5,693 nucleotides of DNA from Candidatus Zhuqueibacterota bacterium 4484_87 (GCA_002085355.1 NATN01000198.1:1-5693), one strand, 5' to 3'; numbered from the stretch's first letter, positions 1-5,417 are shown. Translations and numbers: made by a program. Notes: generated by a model not told the origin, from the letters alone.

Positions 1-1065
1 ATGAAAATCCAACGGCAACAAATCCGGAATACGCCGCTGCGTCCAATCTCCGCGGATTGTGATGGCGTAGCCATTGAGAATATTTCCCAAAGAATCAATT
101 TTCGCGTACGGCGCATTCAATGAAAGCACTGACTCTGACACGTCATCGGATGGGAATCCTTTTCTGACATAACGCACGCCCAGATACAAATCAAAACGAA
201 AAAGAAAAACGCCCTCTCGAATATCGGGCTGAATGAGGCGTTCCTTCTTCAAATCAATTTTTCTCGACGCTCCCACACGATCCAAACTCATAATTTGATA
301 GAGTTCAAACCCTTCTTCGGCGACACGATTTTCCACCAGTGCGGTGAGAAAATGCCGAAATGAGCCACGAAATGCCTCTTTTCGCTGTCTCATCCACTGT
401 ATTTTTTGTAAAGCATCAACCGGCTTCATTTCCAGATAGCGCGAATAAAAGCCGTAAATCAATCGATCACGGTCCAGTTCAAAACGATTGAAAACAATTT
501 GCATTTCGTAACCAAGCGCGTGATTTTCAATAATAAGCACACTGTCAGAAAATGCATAAAATTTTCTGCTTTTCTCGTCGTTCAGAAAATTCAGCACATA
601 GGGGTTGACGATTTGGGTTCGACCCGCGTTCTGTGATTCACCCACGAACAGTTTTAAAAATTTTTTATAATCTTTCTTCCAATTTTCCAGCTCCTTAGCT
701 TCAATAGTGATTTCTTCCCCAACGATCGGCTTTGGCTGAAGGCGTACGTTTAGCATCAGTTCTTTTTGTCCGATTATTCCAATTTTTCGAACAAGAACTT
801 CATAGCCAATGCGGCTAAAAATCAAATCATAATTCCCCTGAGGGGCGCGCTCGATGATAAAATCGCCAGCTAAACCGCTCGCGGTTCCAATGGTCGTATT
901 TGCTAAAAAGATGTTTACATCTGAAAGCGGGTTTCCTGTCTGCGCATCTTTCACAGTGCCATGAATTTGAGAAAAGGCCTTTTGACTCAATGCTGTGTTA
1001 AGCAAAGTCAAAAGGGAGAAAACAAGATGGAGAGAGAAAATTGCACGATTCGTTCTGTTTCGCAT
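1..1065 (-). CDS. Exported protein with N-terminal carboxypeptidase-like regulatory domain (3' end outside window)
   Basis: I translated this frame by hand; it is open for 355 codons from the ATG at 1065 down to base 1 with no stop. Residues 1-28 or so form a signal peptide (basic MRNRTNR, then a hydrophobic run ending ALSQ), so the protein is exported. Residues about 34-110 (IHGTVKDAQTGNPLSDVNIF onward, ending in LNVRLQPK) match the carboxypeptidase-regulatory-like beta-sandwich common in FCB surface proteins. The remainder (FVGESQNAGRTQIVNP near 140-155, FRGSFRHFLTALVE near 232-245, and GDWTQRRIPDLLPLDF at the end) resembles a conserved FCB family of about 350-400 residues that ends in a similar LLPLD motif. 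Probably only a few residues are missing. No enzyme motif is visible; function is unknown, with a cell-envelope role inferred. The ATG is the only sensible start: the previous in-frame stop lies 13 codons upstream and the next Met is residue 104. No Shine-Dalgarno precedes it. It lies 167 bases downstream of hsp20, beyond that gene's terminator. Confidence 0.85.
   Translation of the reverse strand, partial: MRNRTNRAIFSLHLVFSLLTLLNTALSQKAFSQIHGTVKDAQTGNPLSDVNIFLANTTIGTASGLAGDFIIERAPQGNYDLIFSRIGYEVLVRKIGIIGQKELMLNVRLQPKPIVGEEITIEAKELENWKKDYKKFLKLFVGESQNAGRTQIVNPYVLNFLNDEKSRKFYAFSDSVLIIENHALGYEMQIVFNRFELDRDRLIYGFYSRYLEMKPVDALQKIQWMRQRKEAFRGSFRHFLTALVENRVAEEGFELYQIMSLDRVGASRKIDLKKERLIQPDIREGVFLFRFDLYLGVRYVRKGFPSDDVSESVLSLNAPYAKIDSLGNILNGYAITIRGDWTQRRIPDLLPLDFH
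978..1015 (-). repeat. 10-bp perfect inverted repeat inside signal-peptide codons
   Basis: CCTTTTGACT (978-987) and AGTCAAAAGG (1006-1015) are exact reverse complements around an 18-base spacer, inside which TGC (991-993) and GCA (1002-1004) can add a short inner stem. In the mRNA of the leftmost gene this would fold into a hairpin starting about 50 bases after the start codon, within the region encoding the hydrophobic core and cleavage region. It could influence translation, or be a by-product of codon choice for the signal peptide. Confidence 0.6.
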
Positions 1066-1103
1066 CAAATTGGGATTTATTGTTTTATTCTTCTCATTTA
1101 TTC

Positions 1104-1132
1104 AAAATACAAATATGGGAGCAAAAAATCAA
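1104..1132 (-). promoter_or_regulatory. Candidate -35/-10 promoter for the carboxypeptidase-regulatory-domain gene
   Basis: On the minus strand TTGATT (1132-1127) and TATTTT (1109-1104) are separated by exactly 17 bases, a housekeeping-type layout. Transcription would begin near 1097, giving a leader of about 30 bases. The promoter lies just past the hsp20 terminator, which supports an independent transcription unit. The -10 is a moderate match and the region is AT-rich, so chance is possible. Confidence 0.45.
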
Positions 1133-1174
1133 GAAAAGATTTTTCAGAATCAGAGATGGAAATTAATTCTGTTG

Positions 1175-1208
1175 AAAAAAAAAGGTCTCAACCTTTTGGG
1201 AAGAGACC
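1175..1208 (-). terminator. Rho-independent terminator of hsp20
   Basis: Read on the minus strand, GGTCTC (1208-1203) pairs with GAGACC (1189-1184) around a 13-base loop that can close further with CC/GG. Nine consecutive T residues (1183-1175) follow immediately. It starts 24 bases after the hsp20 stop codon, which is where a terminator is expected. The plus strand has no T-tract after the stem, so it acts in one direction only. Confidence 0.85.
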
Positions 1209-1232
1209 CTTCATTTCAGTCAGCGAACAAGA

Positions 1233-1661
1233 TTATTTAATCTCGATCTCTTTGGCTTTTGCTTCTTCTGCTTTGGGAATGTTCACCGTCAAAATTCCGT
1301 CTTTGTAATTCGCTTTGATCTCATCAGCTTTTACATTCCTCGGCAGGCTGAAGCAACGCTGGAATTTTCCGTATCTGCGCTCCACGCGATAGAAATTTTT
1401 ATCTTTGTCTTCTTTCTCGATTTTGCGCTCTCCGGTCAAAGTCAGGACACCATCTTCAAATTGAATTTTGATGTCATCTTTCTTCAAACCGGGCAACTCT
1501 GCCTTCACTTCAAAATTATTTTTTGTTTCAACAATATCAACTGCCGGCTGCCATACGGTATCGGATTTCCAGAAATCAAGACCAAAGTCGCCAAAGAACC
1601 GATCTAAATCACTCGGTAAATCCATCCACTCACTTTTAGGTTGCCAACGAATCAGAGACAT
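1233..1661 (-). CDS. Small heat-shock protein, Hsp20/alpha-crystallin family
   Basis: This 142-residue protein is an ATP-independent holdase chaperone that binds unfolding cytoplasmic proteins and forms large oligomers (family knowledge). The alpha-crystallin domain covers about residues 38-130, with PAVDIVE at 39-45, ELPGLKKDDIKI at 55-66, DGVLTLTGER at 70-79, YGKFQRCFSLP at 97-107 and the signature DGILTVNIPK at 121-130. The C-terminal tail carries the oligomerisation I-x-I motif as IEI (139-141) in KEIEIK. The short N-terminal arm (MSLIRWQP, then DLDRFFGDF) is typical of bacterial class A members, and the length is normal. The start is fixed by an excellent Shine-Dalgarno, AAGGAGGG at 1676-1669, seven bases before ATG. 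A Cys at position 103, where many relatives carry Ser, is a minor oddity. The gene has its own terminator and a strong -24/-12 promoter candidate upstream. No CIRCE element is seen. The symbol hsp20 or ibpA would be a family label only. Confidence 0.97.
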   Translation of the reverse strand: MSLIRWQPKSEWMDLPSDLDRFFGDFGLDFWKSDTVWQPAVDIVETKNNFEVKAELPGLKKDDIKIQFEDGVLTLTGERKIEKEDKDKNFYRVERRYGKFQRCFSLPRNVKADEIKANYKDGILTVNIPKAEEAKAKEIEIK

Positions 1662-1724
1662 AACTCATCCCTCCTTCATGTTTATTTTTTATTCTCAATT
1701 ACTTTCATTTTCGCTGAAGGAATG

Positions 1725-1740
1725 AGCAAAGCATGTGCCA
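1725..1740 (-). promoter_or_regulatory. Candidate sigma-54 (-24/-12) promoter for hsp20
   Basis: The minus strand reads TGGCACATGCTTTGCT from 1740 to 1725. This equals the RpoN consensus TGGCAC-N5-TTGCW at every conserved position, with the invariant GG (1739-1738) and GC (1727-1726) exactly ten bases apart. The predicted transcript start is near 1714, giving a leader of about 53 bases that includes the strong Shine-Dalgarno. The stretch upstream (1741-1800) is very AT-rich and contains TATAATT-N2-AATTATA (1769-1784), a possible activator or bending site. Activity would require RpoN and an AAA+ enhancer-binding protein, neither of which is in the window. Confidence 0.75.
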
Positions 1741-1768
1741 AATTATTTTTATCGAATTAACCTATTGA

Positions 1769-1784
1769 TATAATTAAAATTATA
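1769..1784. repeat. AT-only inverted repeat upstream of the hsp20 -24/-12 element
   Basis: TATAATT (1769-1775) and AATTATA (1778-1784) are reverse complements separated by two A residues. The centre lies about 62 bases upstream of the predicted hsp20 start site. Because it contains only A and T in a very AT-rich stretch, it may be chance. If real, it would be an activator site or an intrinsic bend assisting the sigma-54 promoter. Confidence 0.25.
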
Positions 1785-1815
1785 AAACACTCTCTATAAA
1801 ATTAAAACCCAAACA

Positions 1816-1863
1816 ACCTCTGCTATTTTGTCATAACAACTGAAACAAAATGGCCACCTCTGC
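1816..1863. repeat. 8-bp direct repeats flanking a 7-bp inverted repeat
   Basis: ACCTCTGC occurs at 1816-1823 and again at 1856-1863, 40 bases apart. Between the copies, ATTTTGT (1825-1831) and ACAAAAT (1845-1851) form a 7-bp inverted repeat with a 13-base loop. This lies between the DUF5916 stop codon and the hsp20 promoter. The arrangement superficially looks like a tiny insertion with target duplication, but at 32 bases it is far too short for any known element. It may be transcript-end structure or chance. Confidence 0.4.
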
Positions 1864-1865
1864 CA
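1843..1865 (-). terminator. Weak intrinsic terminator candidate after the DUF5916 gene
   Basis: On the minus strand TGGC (1865-1862) pairs with GCCA (1854-1851) around a seven-base loop, followed by the T-rich TTTTGTTT (1850-1843). The stem is only four base pairs. A competing stem TGCC/GGCA (1873-1870 with 1864-1861) uses part of the same sequence. The position, starting about 16 bases after the stop codon, is right, but the structure is poor, so some read-through into hsp20 is possible. Confidence 0.35.
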
Positions 1866-1880
1866 AAAAGGCATAGACAA

Positions 1881-4061
1881 TTAAAAATAGTACAAGTATT
1901 TTATTTTTAACACGCCAGCGCGATCCACCACGTGCAATTGAGTCGGTAAAAGTTGCCCAAGAGAATCGTACTCATTGCTGCAATCGCGGATTTCGTTAAT
2001 CGCCAGATAAATCCAGCTTTTGGGCGAAAAGTTGTACGAAAACAGCAAACCAAAAATCGTCTGCTCGAACCTTTTAGTGGACCGAAAACCGACATTATCA
2101 AAATAGAGACGCACATTCAAATTGTTGACAGGTGTCAGTGACAAGAAAGGCCTTGAATTAAACGTAACTTCTTCTATTTCATTGTCTTTGTTTCCTTCGA
2201 CAAAGAAATTGACTGATGTGCCGACTTGCAATTGTTCAATTACATTCCAGCGAAAGAAACCGCCTCCGCTGGCGTAGAATGCCAGATAGTCGCGGCTAAA
2301 ATTGTACGTTTTGGAAAAATTCACGTAAAAATTAGCAAACCAATCAGGGGAAATATTGAACCATGAATTTGCATTCGCCTGATAAAATTGATAGCGAATA
2401 TTTTCATCCTTTGAGTTCGCAATAACAAAAGTCATTTCACCGCCCCAGTTGCTGCGAAATTGCATATTAAAACCCAAAAGGCCGCCGCGATCGGTAAAGG
2501 CATCTACTTTCTCATAGTTCAAAATTCCTCCCCCATAAAAAAGAATACTGCTGATATCGCCTTCGGGAAAATACCATCGCGGCCCGGTAATGGCAATCAG
2601 TTCGCCGGTGCCACGCCAGGGCACAAATCCCACGCCGTCCACATCGAAATTTTCGCCGACATAACGAGTCCGCATGAGAGCGAGCCACCTTTTTGATAAA
2701 CGCGTAAATCCCGCAGATGCGGCGAAATCGCCGGAGTTGTTTTTGTAACTTCGCGCCAATTGATATGCCAACTGCCAGCTTGCTCCGCGAAAAGCACCGT
2801 CCACATCGATAACGCCATTATTTTCGTGAGACGTTGACTTATTAACAATCAACAAGCCCACAGAGGAATTATTCAAGATTTGACGTTTGAGGCGAACGGA
2901 ACCAAAAGCTGCCCGCTCTTCTGTTTGCTTTTCTCCGTCACTTTCGTATTCCGCCTCCCCTGTCAGCGCGAGAAATGCTCCATATTCATAAGGTGCGATT
3001 CTACCGGATGCCTTGGCACCAAAAAGCAACGGCACCTCGGAGCCATCAGGAAGTTTTTTGCCAATTCTGCGGGAGTAAAAAAGCTCAAGCGGCCTGTAAA
3101 AACCAGAGTGGCGCTGCCTGCCGGCTGCTTTAAAAATTTCATTTCCCTCAATAAAAAAAGGCCGACGTTCCGCAAAATAGCTTTCATAACGAGAAATATT
3201 GAACTCATAAGGATCAGCTTCGATCTGTGCGAAATCAGGATTTGCAGTAAGCTGAAAATTGATTTTCTCCGACGGATTAAATAAAACATCCAGACCAAAA
3301 TCTGGGTTCACCTCATAATTTTTTTGAGACAAATAACTGACCTTGGTTATTCCAACAGGATAGATTTCCAGATGGGCACTTTTCGTGGTAATTTTAAAAT
3401 TATCAAAAACAAGCCTGCCAAATTTGGAAATTCGCTGGCCTTCGTTTTCCTCATAAATGCACCAATAGATGTCCTCTTTTTCCGATGACACCCATCGATC
3501 AAAATCCAAGCCCCATTCGTCCAAGCCGCGAGTGAACTGGATTGACTTGAAAGGAATTTTTATTTCCACCACATAGCCCCAATCGTATATCTTTGATTGA
3601 GCAAACCAAATTCCATCCCAATTATAATCGCGATCTCTGGCATCGTCCAGGAGAAGGCAATCACTACGGACGCCGCTCGCAGAAACAGCAAACTTGTAAG
3701 CAGTGCGACGATTGCCAAAAGTGTCCAGCATGAGAGAAACCGCGTCTCCGGTGAAATTATCCAAGACACCGGTGAGGCGCTGAATATCCTCTTTCTTTTG
3801 CTGGCACACGAAAAGGCAGAAAAGAGCATCGTCCGTCGCCAGAAGCCGAACCGTTGTTTTCACTGAAGGCGTTTTCCCGTGAAAAGGGCTGAACTGAACA
3901 AAATCGGTTGAAGAATCCGCTTGGCTCCACGCATATTCTATTTTACCGTCAATCCTAATTAATTCATCAGTTTTATGCAGGATCATTTTCTTGGACGGAT
4001 GATTTTGTCCCCAAAGCACATTTGCTGCCACGAGTAAGAAAAAAATAAATTCCTTCATCAT
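1881..4061 (-). CDS. CBM9-DUF5916 family outer-membrane protein
   Basis: The 726-residue protein starts with a signal peptide (about residues 1-18, hydrophobic FIFFLLVAANVLWG before QN). A CBM9-like beta-sandwich follows at about 34-222, recognisable from LIRIDGKIEYAW (34-45), NWDGIWFAQ (147-155) and the downstream GYVVEIKIPFKSIQF (162-176). The DUF5916 region runs from about 232 to the end, with its hallmarks NPDFAQIEADP (274-284) and YFAERRPFFIEGNEIF (295-310). The C-terminal two-thirds alternates polar and aromatic or hydrophobic residues, as in amphipathic beta-strands, and the protein ends in YLYYF, the terminal Phe expected of an outer-membrane beta-barrel. Length is normal for the family. 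The molecular function is not established; polysaccharide binding or envelope transport is inferred only from the CBM9 resemblance. Two adjacent ATG codons (4061 and 4058) can serve as start; AAGGAG at 4073-4068 is six bases before the first and nine before the second. A -24/-12-like promoter lies upstream. Confidence 0.9.
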   Translation of the reverse strand: MMKEFIFFLLVAANVLWGQNHPSKKMILHKTDELIRIDGKIEYAWSQADSSTDFVQFSPFHGKTPSVKTTVRLLATDDALFCLFVCQQKKEDIQRLTGVLDNFTGDAVSLMLDTFGNRRTAYKFAVSASGVRSDCLLLDDARDRDYNWDGIWFAQSKIYDWGYVVEIKIPFKSIQFTRGLDEWGLDFDRWVSSEKEDIYWCIYEENEGQRISKFGRLVFDNFKITTKSAHLEIYPVGITKVSYLSQKNYEVNPDFGLDVLFNPSEKINFQLTANPDFAQIEADPYEFNISRYESYFAERRPFFIEGNEIFKAAGRQRHSGFYRPLELFYSRRIGKKLPDGSEVPLLFGAKASGRIAPYEYGAFLALTGEAEYESDGEKQTEERAAFGSVRLKRQILNNSSVGLLIVNKSTSHENNGVIDVDGAFRGASWQLAYQLARSYKNNSGDFAASAGFTRLSKRWLALMRTRYVGENFDVDGVGFVPWRGTGELIAITGPRWYFPEGDISSILFYGGGILNYEKVDAFTDRGGLLGFNMQFRSNWGGEMTFVIANSKDENIRYQFYQANANSWFNISPDWFANFYVNFSKTYNFSRDYLAFYASGGGFFRWNVIEQLQVGTSVNFFVEGNKDNEIEEVTFNSRPFLSLTPVNNLNVRLYFDNVGFRSTKRFEQTIFGLLFSYNFSPKSWIYLAINEIRDCSNEYDSLGQLLPTQLHVVDRAGVLKIKYLYYF

Positions 4062-4127
4062 TCACCTCTCCTTAATTCAATTTCCATCTCTTTTTCCGTC
4101 CATCCACTGTGGCTTTTCAAGTTCATG

Positions 4128-4160
4128 ACAAACCAAATTTCACGAAATAACCTGGTTTGT
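4128..4160 (-). promoter_or_regulatory. Nested inverted repeat at the predicted DUF5916 transcript start
   Basis: On the minus strand ACAAACCA (4160-4153) is the exact reverse complement of TGGTTTGT (4135-4128). Inside it, ATTT (4148-4145) and AAAT (4140-4137) form a second stem around CGTG. The whole element straddles the start site predicted from the upstream -24/-12 element (about 4155). It could be a repressor operator, or, if transcription starts slightly upstream, a 5' leader hairpin. It lies 66-98 bases before the start codon. Confidence 0.45.
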
Positions 4161-4165
4161 AAATA

Positions 4166-4181
4166 AGCAAAATCATTCCCA
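4166..4181 (-). promoter_or_regulatory. Candidate sigma-54-like promoter for the DUF5916 gene
   Basis: The minus strand reads TGGGAATGATTTTGCT from 4181 to 4166. GG (4180-4179) and GC (4168-4167) are ten bases apart, as RpoN requires, and the -12 part TTGCT is a full match. The -24 part TGGGAA matches TGGCAC at only four of six positions. The predicted start is near 4155, giving a leader of about 94 bases. It is weaker than the element before hsp20. A conventional promoter cannot be excluded in this AT-rich region. Confidence 0.45.
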
Positions 4182-4194
4182 AAAAGGACTTTTT
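4181..4194. repeat. 14-bp inverted repeat next to the -24 element
   Basis: AAAAAG (4181-4186) and CTTTTT (4189-4194) are reverse complements around GA. The element abuts the putative -24 GG of the DUF5916 promoter. Its inner part AAGGACTTTT resembles a shortened version of the two repeats just upstream (4199-4231). It could be a third, degenerate protein-binding site. Confidence 0.4.
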
Positions 4195-4198
4195 ATTG

Positions 4199-4231
4199 AA
4201 GGGCCCTTTTTTTACTGCCAAGCGCCCTTTT
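4199..4231. repeat. Two 12-bp near-identical repeats with 21-bp period (candidate activator sites)
   Basis: AAGGGCCCTTTT (4199-4210) and AAGCGCCCTTTT (4220-4231) differ at one base and start exactly 21 bases apart, two turns of the double helix, so proteins bound to them would sit on the same face. The first copy contains the perfect 10-base palindrome AAGGGCCCTT. They are centred about 50 and 71 bases upstream of the predicted DUF5916 start, as expected for binding sites of an activator or enhancer-binding protein. They could instead serve the divergent operon, although that start is about 165 bases away. Confidence 0.55.
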
Positions 4232-4355
4232 GTTAACGAATGAAATGGAAAAATGTTACATGAAAAGTGATGTAGCTATTTAGCTGCAGAGCCGTGTAAA
4301 TACAAAATAACAAATCATTTAATTTTAAAACTCCATCAGGACGCCAATTTTTTCC
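4232..4355. other. Remainder of the divergent intergenic region, no gene seen
   Basis: Together with the flanking signals this makes up the 363 bases between the start codons of the two divergent genes. All six frames are broken by stops, and no RNA gene or riboswitch core is recognised. The only internal pattern noted is TAGCT repeated at 4273-4277 and 4281-4285, which is too short to interpret. The stretch is AT-rich and probably just upstream DNA for both transcription units. Confidence 0.5.
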
Positions 4356-4384
4356 TTGACTTTTGGGAAAATATTTTTTATATT
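4356..4384 (+). promoter_or_regulatory. Housekeeping-type promoter of the membrane-protein/regulator operon
   Basis: TTGACT (4356-4361) and TATATT (4379-4384) are separated by exactly 17 bases, a near-consensus sigma-70-type promoter. The predicted start is near 4391, giving a leader of about 34 bases before the ATG at 4425. A second TTGACT (4383-4388) with TAAATA (4406-4411), also 17 bases apart, overlaps it. That copy would start only about seven bases before the ATG and so is less likely to be productive. Confidence 0.7.
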
Positions 4385-4424
4385 GACTTTGAATTTTAAA
4401 GTTCTTAAATATTTAGAGGAAGAT

Positions 4425-5024
4425 ATGAAGAACCAACAGGCATTGGAAGAAATTGCTTTTATAAAACAGGTCATAGCAGACAGCCAGCGTGTTTTCATTG
4501 AAAACGGTCATCAATACATTCTGTGGAGCAGTCTGGCAATTCTGGGAATTCTGTTCAAATACATTAATGAAGGCTTAAATCTCGGAATCAGCAATCTCTG
4601 GATCTGGGTGCCAATTCTCCTTCTTGGCTGGGTTTTATCTCTCCTATTAAAAAAACACACATATTTGAAAATAAGATCAAAAACTTTTGCCCAGAAAATA
4701 TTTGAGACCACCTGGACTGCACTTCTAATTTCCATCATTATCCTCGCCCTTGTTGGTTTTTATACAAAATCCATTCAAACCTACGCCGTATCCGCGGTAA
4801 TAGCGACAATGTTTGGCTGCGGCTATTATATTTCCGGAACTTTGACTGACTCAAAATGGATGAAAGGGTCATCGCTTGCCTGGTGGATTTTTGCCGTTTT
4901 GATGTTTCTGTTTCCCGGCAAGCTTTCTGTCGCCTTTTTAGGGCTCATGCTGATATTTTTTCAGCTCATTCCCGGAATCATTCTATCGCGTAACTGGAGA
5001 AAAAAACTTGGTGAACAGGAATAA
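4425..5024 (+). CDS. Six-helix integral membrane protein of unknown function
   Basis: The protein has 199 residues from the ATG at 4425. A charged, amphipathic N-terminal helix (MKNQQALEEIAFIKQVIADS) precedes six hydrophobic segments at about 30-47, 55-75, 94-113, 119-140, 148-164 and 166-187. It ends in a short basic tail (RNWRKKLGEQE), so it is an inner-membrane protein. No catalytic or transport motif is recognised. I recall similar N-terminal-helix-plus-six-TM proteins next to small winged-helix regulators in FCB genomes, so the pair is probably conserved, but no function is known to me. The ATG is preferred over a longer frame beginning at TTG 4356 because that TTG is the -35 hexamer of the promoter, while the ATG follows AGAGGA (4415-4420) by four bases. 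The stop overlaps the start of the regulator gene as TAATG, indicating translational coupling; a sensor, anti-regulator or regulated transporter role is speculation. Confidence 0.85.
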   Translation: MKNQQALEEIAFIKQVIADSQRVFIENGHQYILWSSLAILGILFKYINEGLNLGISNLWIWVPILLLGWVLSLLLKKHTYLKIRSKTFAQKIFETTWTALLISIIILALVGFYTKSIQTYAVSAVIATMFGCGYYISGTLTDSKWMKGSSLAWWIFAVLMFLFPGKLSVAFLGLMLIFFQLIPGIILSRNWRKKLGEQE

Positions 5025-5320
5025 TGAAAGATTTTGATCATAAACAGATTGACGAAATTATCCATTCCCGCATCAGATTGGCGATAATGGCAATTTTGCT
5101 GAACGTTGAACATGCGGAATTCATTTTCCTCAAAAAACAAATCAATACAACCGACGGCAATCTAAGCATTCACTTGAAAAAATTGGAAGATGCGGGATAC
5201 ATTGCTGTGGAAAAACACTTTGTTGACAGAAAACCTGTTTCCAGTTACAAAATAACCGACCGCGGAAGAGAAGCTTTCCAGCAGTATGTCCAGCGTCTTG
5301 ATAATTTCATCAGGAGATAA
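5024..5320 (+). CDS. Small winged-helix transcriptional regulator (HTH_27/ArsR-MarR-like)
   Basis: This 98-residue protein is essentially a single winged-helix DNA-binding domain. HSRIRLAIMAIL (14-25) forms the first helix, and FIFLKKQINTTDGNLSIHLKKLEDAGYI (33-60) is the helix-turn-helix, with the recognition helix at about 44-56. VEKHFVDRKPVSSYKIT (62-78) is the beta-wing, followed by a C-terminal helix (GREAFQQYVQRLDNFIRR) likely used for dimerisation. The pattern TDGNLSxHLxKLExAGYI matches the PF13601 (HTH_27) type. No effector domain or metal-binding cysteine cluster is present, so what it senses is unknown. Its ATG shares one base with the stop of the membrane-protein gene, and CAGGA (5016-5020) offers a closely spaced ribosome site. 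It is expected to be made in proportion to the membrane protein and may autoregulate the operon or control the next membrane gene. Confidence 0.9.
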   Translation: MKDFDHKQIDEIIHSRIRLAIMAILLNVEHAEFIFLKKQINTTDGNLSIHLKKLEDAGYIAVEKHFVDRKPVSSYKITDRGREAFQQYVQRLDNFIRR

Positions 5321-5348
5321 TTTTTTTTAGCATCTTGCTTTATTTTTT
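5297..5348 (+). terminator. Weak terminator-like structures after the regulator gene
   Basis: CTTGAT (5297-5302) pairs with ATCAGG (5309-5314), including one T-G wobble, around a six-base loop. Eight T residues follow at 5321-5328 after a six-base gap. A second small hairpin AGCA-TCT-TGCT (5329-5339) is followed by the T-rich TTATTTTTT (5340-5348). Neither is a strong terminator; together they may partly reduce transcription into the next gene. Confidence 0.3.
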
Positions 5349-5363
5349 AAAGTGCTTTATTTA
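5335..5363 (+). promoter_or_regulatory. Possible weak promoter for the last membrane-protein gene
   Basis: TTGCTT (5335-5340) and TATTTA (5358-5363) are separated by 17 bases. The leader would be about 48 bases. Both hexamers are imperfect and the stretch is T-rich, so this is only a candidate; co-transcription with the upstream pair remains possible. Confidence 0.25.
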
Positions 5364-5417
5364 TCAGCAAACTCAAAAAATTGAATATCGCTCACCGAAA
5401 ACACAAAGGAGAACATT

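Noticed and set aside
961..1308. 115-codon plus-strand open frame crossing the leftmost gene's start, the hsp20 terminator and the hsp20 3' end
   Set aside because: It runs antisense across two genes and a terminator, has no Shine-Dalgarno, and the composition is unlike a real protein.
1662..1724. RNA thermometer in the hsp20 leader, because CATTCCTTC (1716-1724, minus strand) partly complements the Shine-Dalgarno region
   Set aside because: The complementary segment lies at the predicted -10 to -1 of the sigma-54 promoter, so it would not be transcribed, and no four-U or ROSE-like element pairs with AAGGAGGG within the leader.
1816..1863. Tiny insertion element with 8-bp target duplication
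   Set aside because: The bracketed segment is only 32 bases and its inverted arms are not at its ends, so it does not fit an insertion sequence or a MITE.
3013..3027. TTGGCACC...GC on the plus strand resembling a sigma-54 promoter
   Set aside because: GG and GC are nine bases apart instead of ten, and it lies antisense inside the DUF5916 gene with no downstream gene on that strand.
2880..3284. 134-codon open frame on the plus strand inside the DUF5916 gene, and other antisense frames of 60-110 codons in 1900-3870
   Set aside because: They lie opposite or out of frame with a protein whose family motifs are clear throughout, and the translations show no recognisable domain or leading ribosome site. 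They are shadows of the real gene.
4356..4424. Upstream TTG start for the six-helix membrane protein, adding 23 residues
   Set aside because: The TTG is part of the -35 hexamer TTGACT, so it would not be in the transcript; the ATG at 4425 has a ribosome site.
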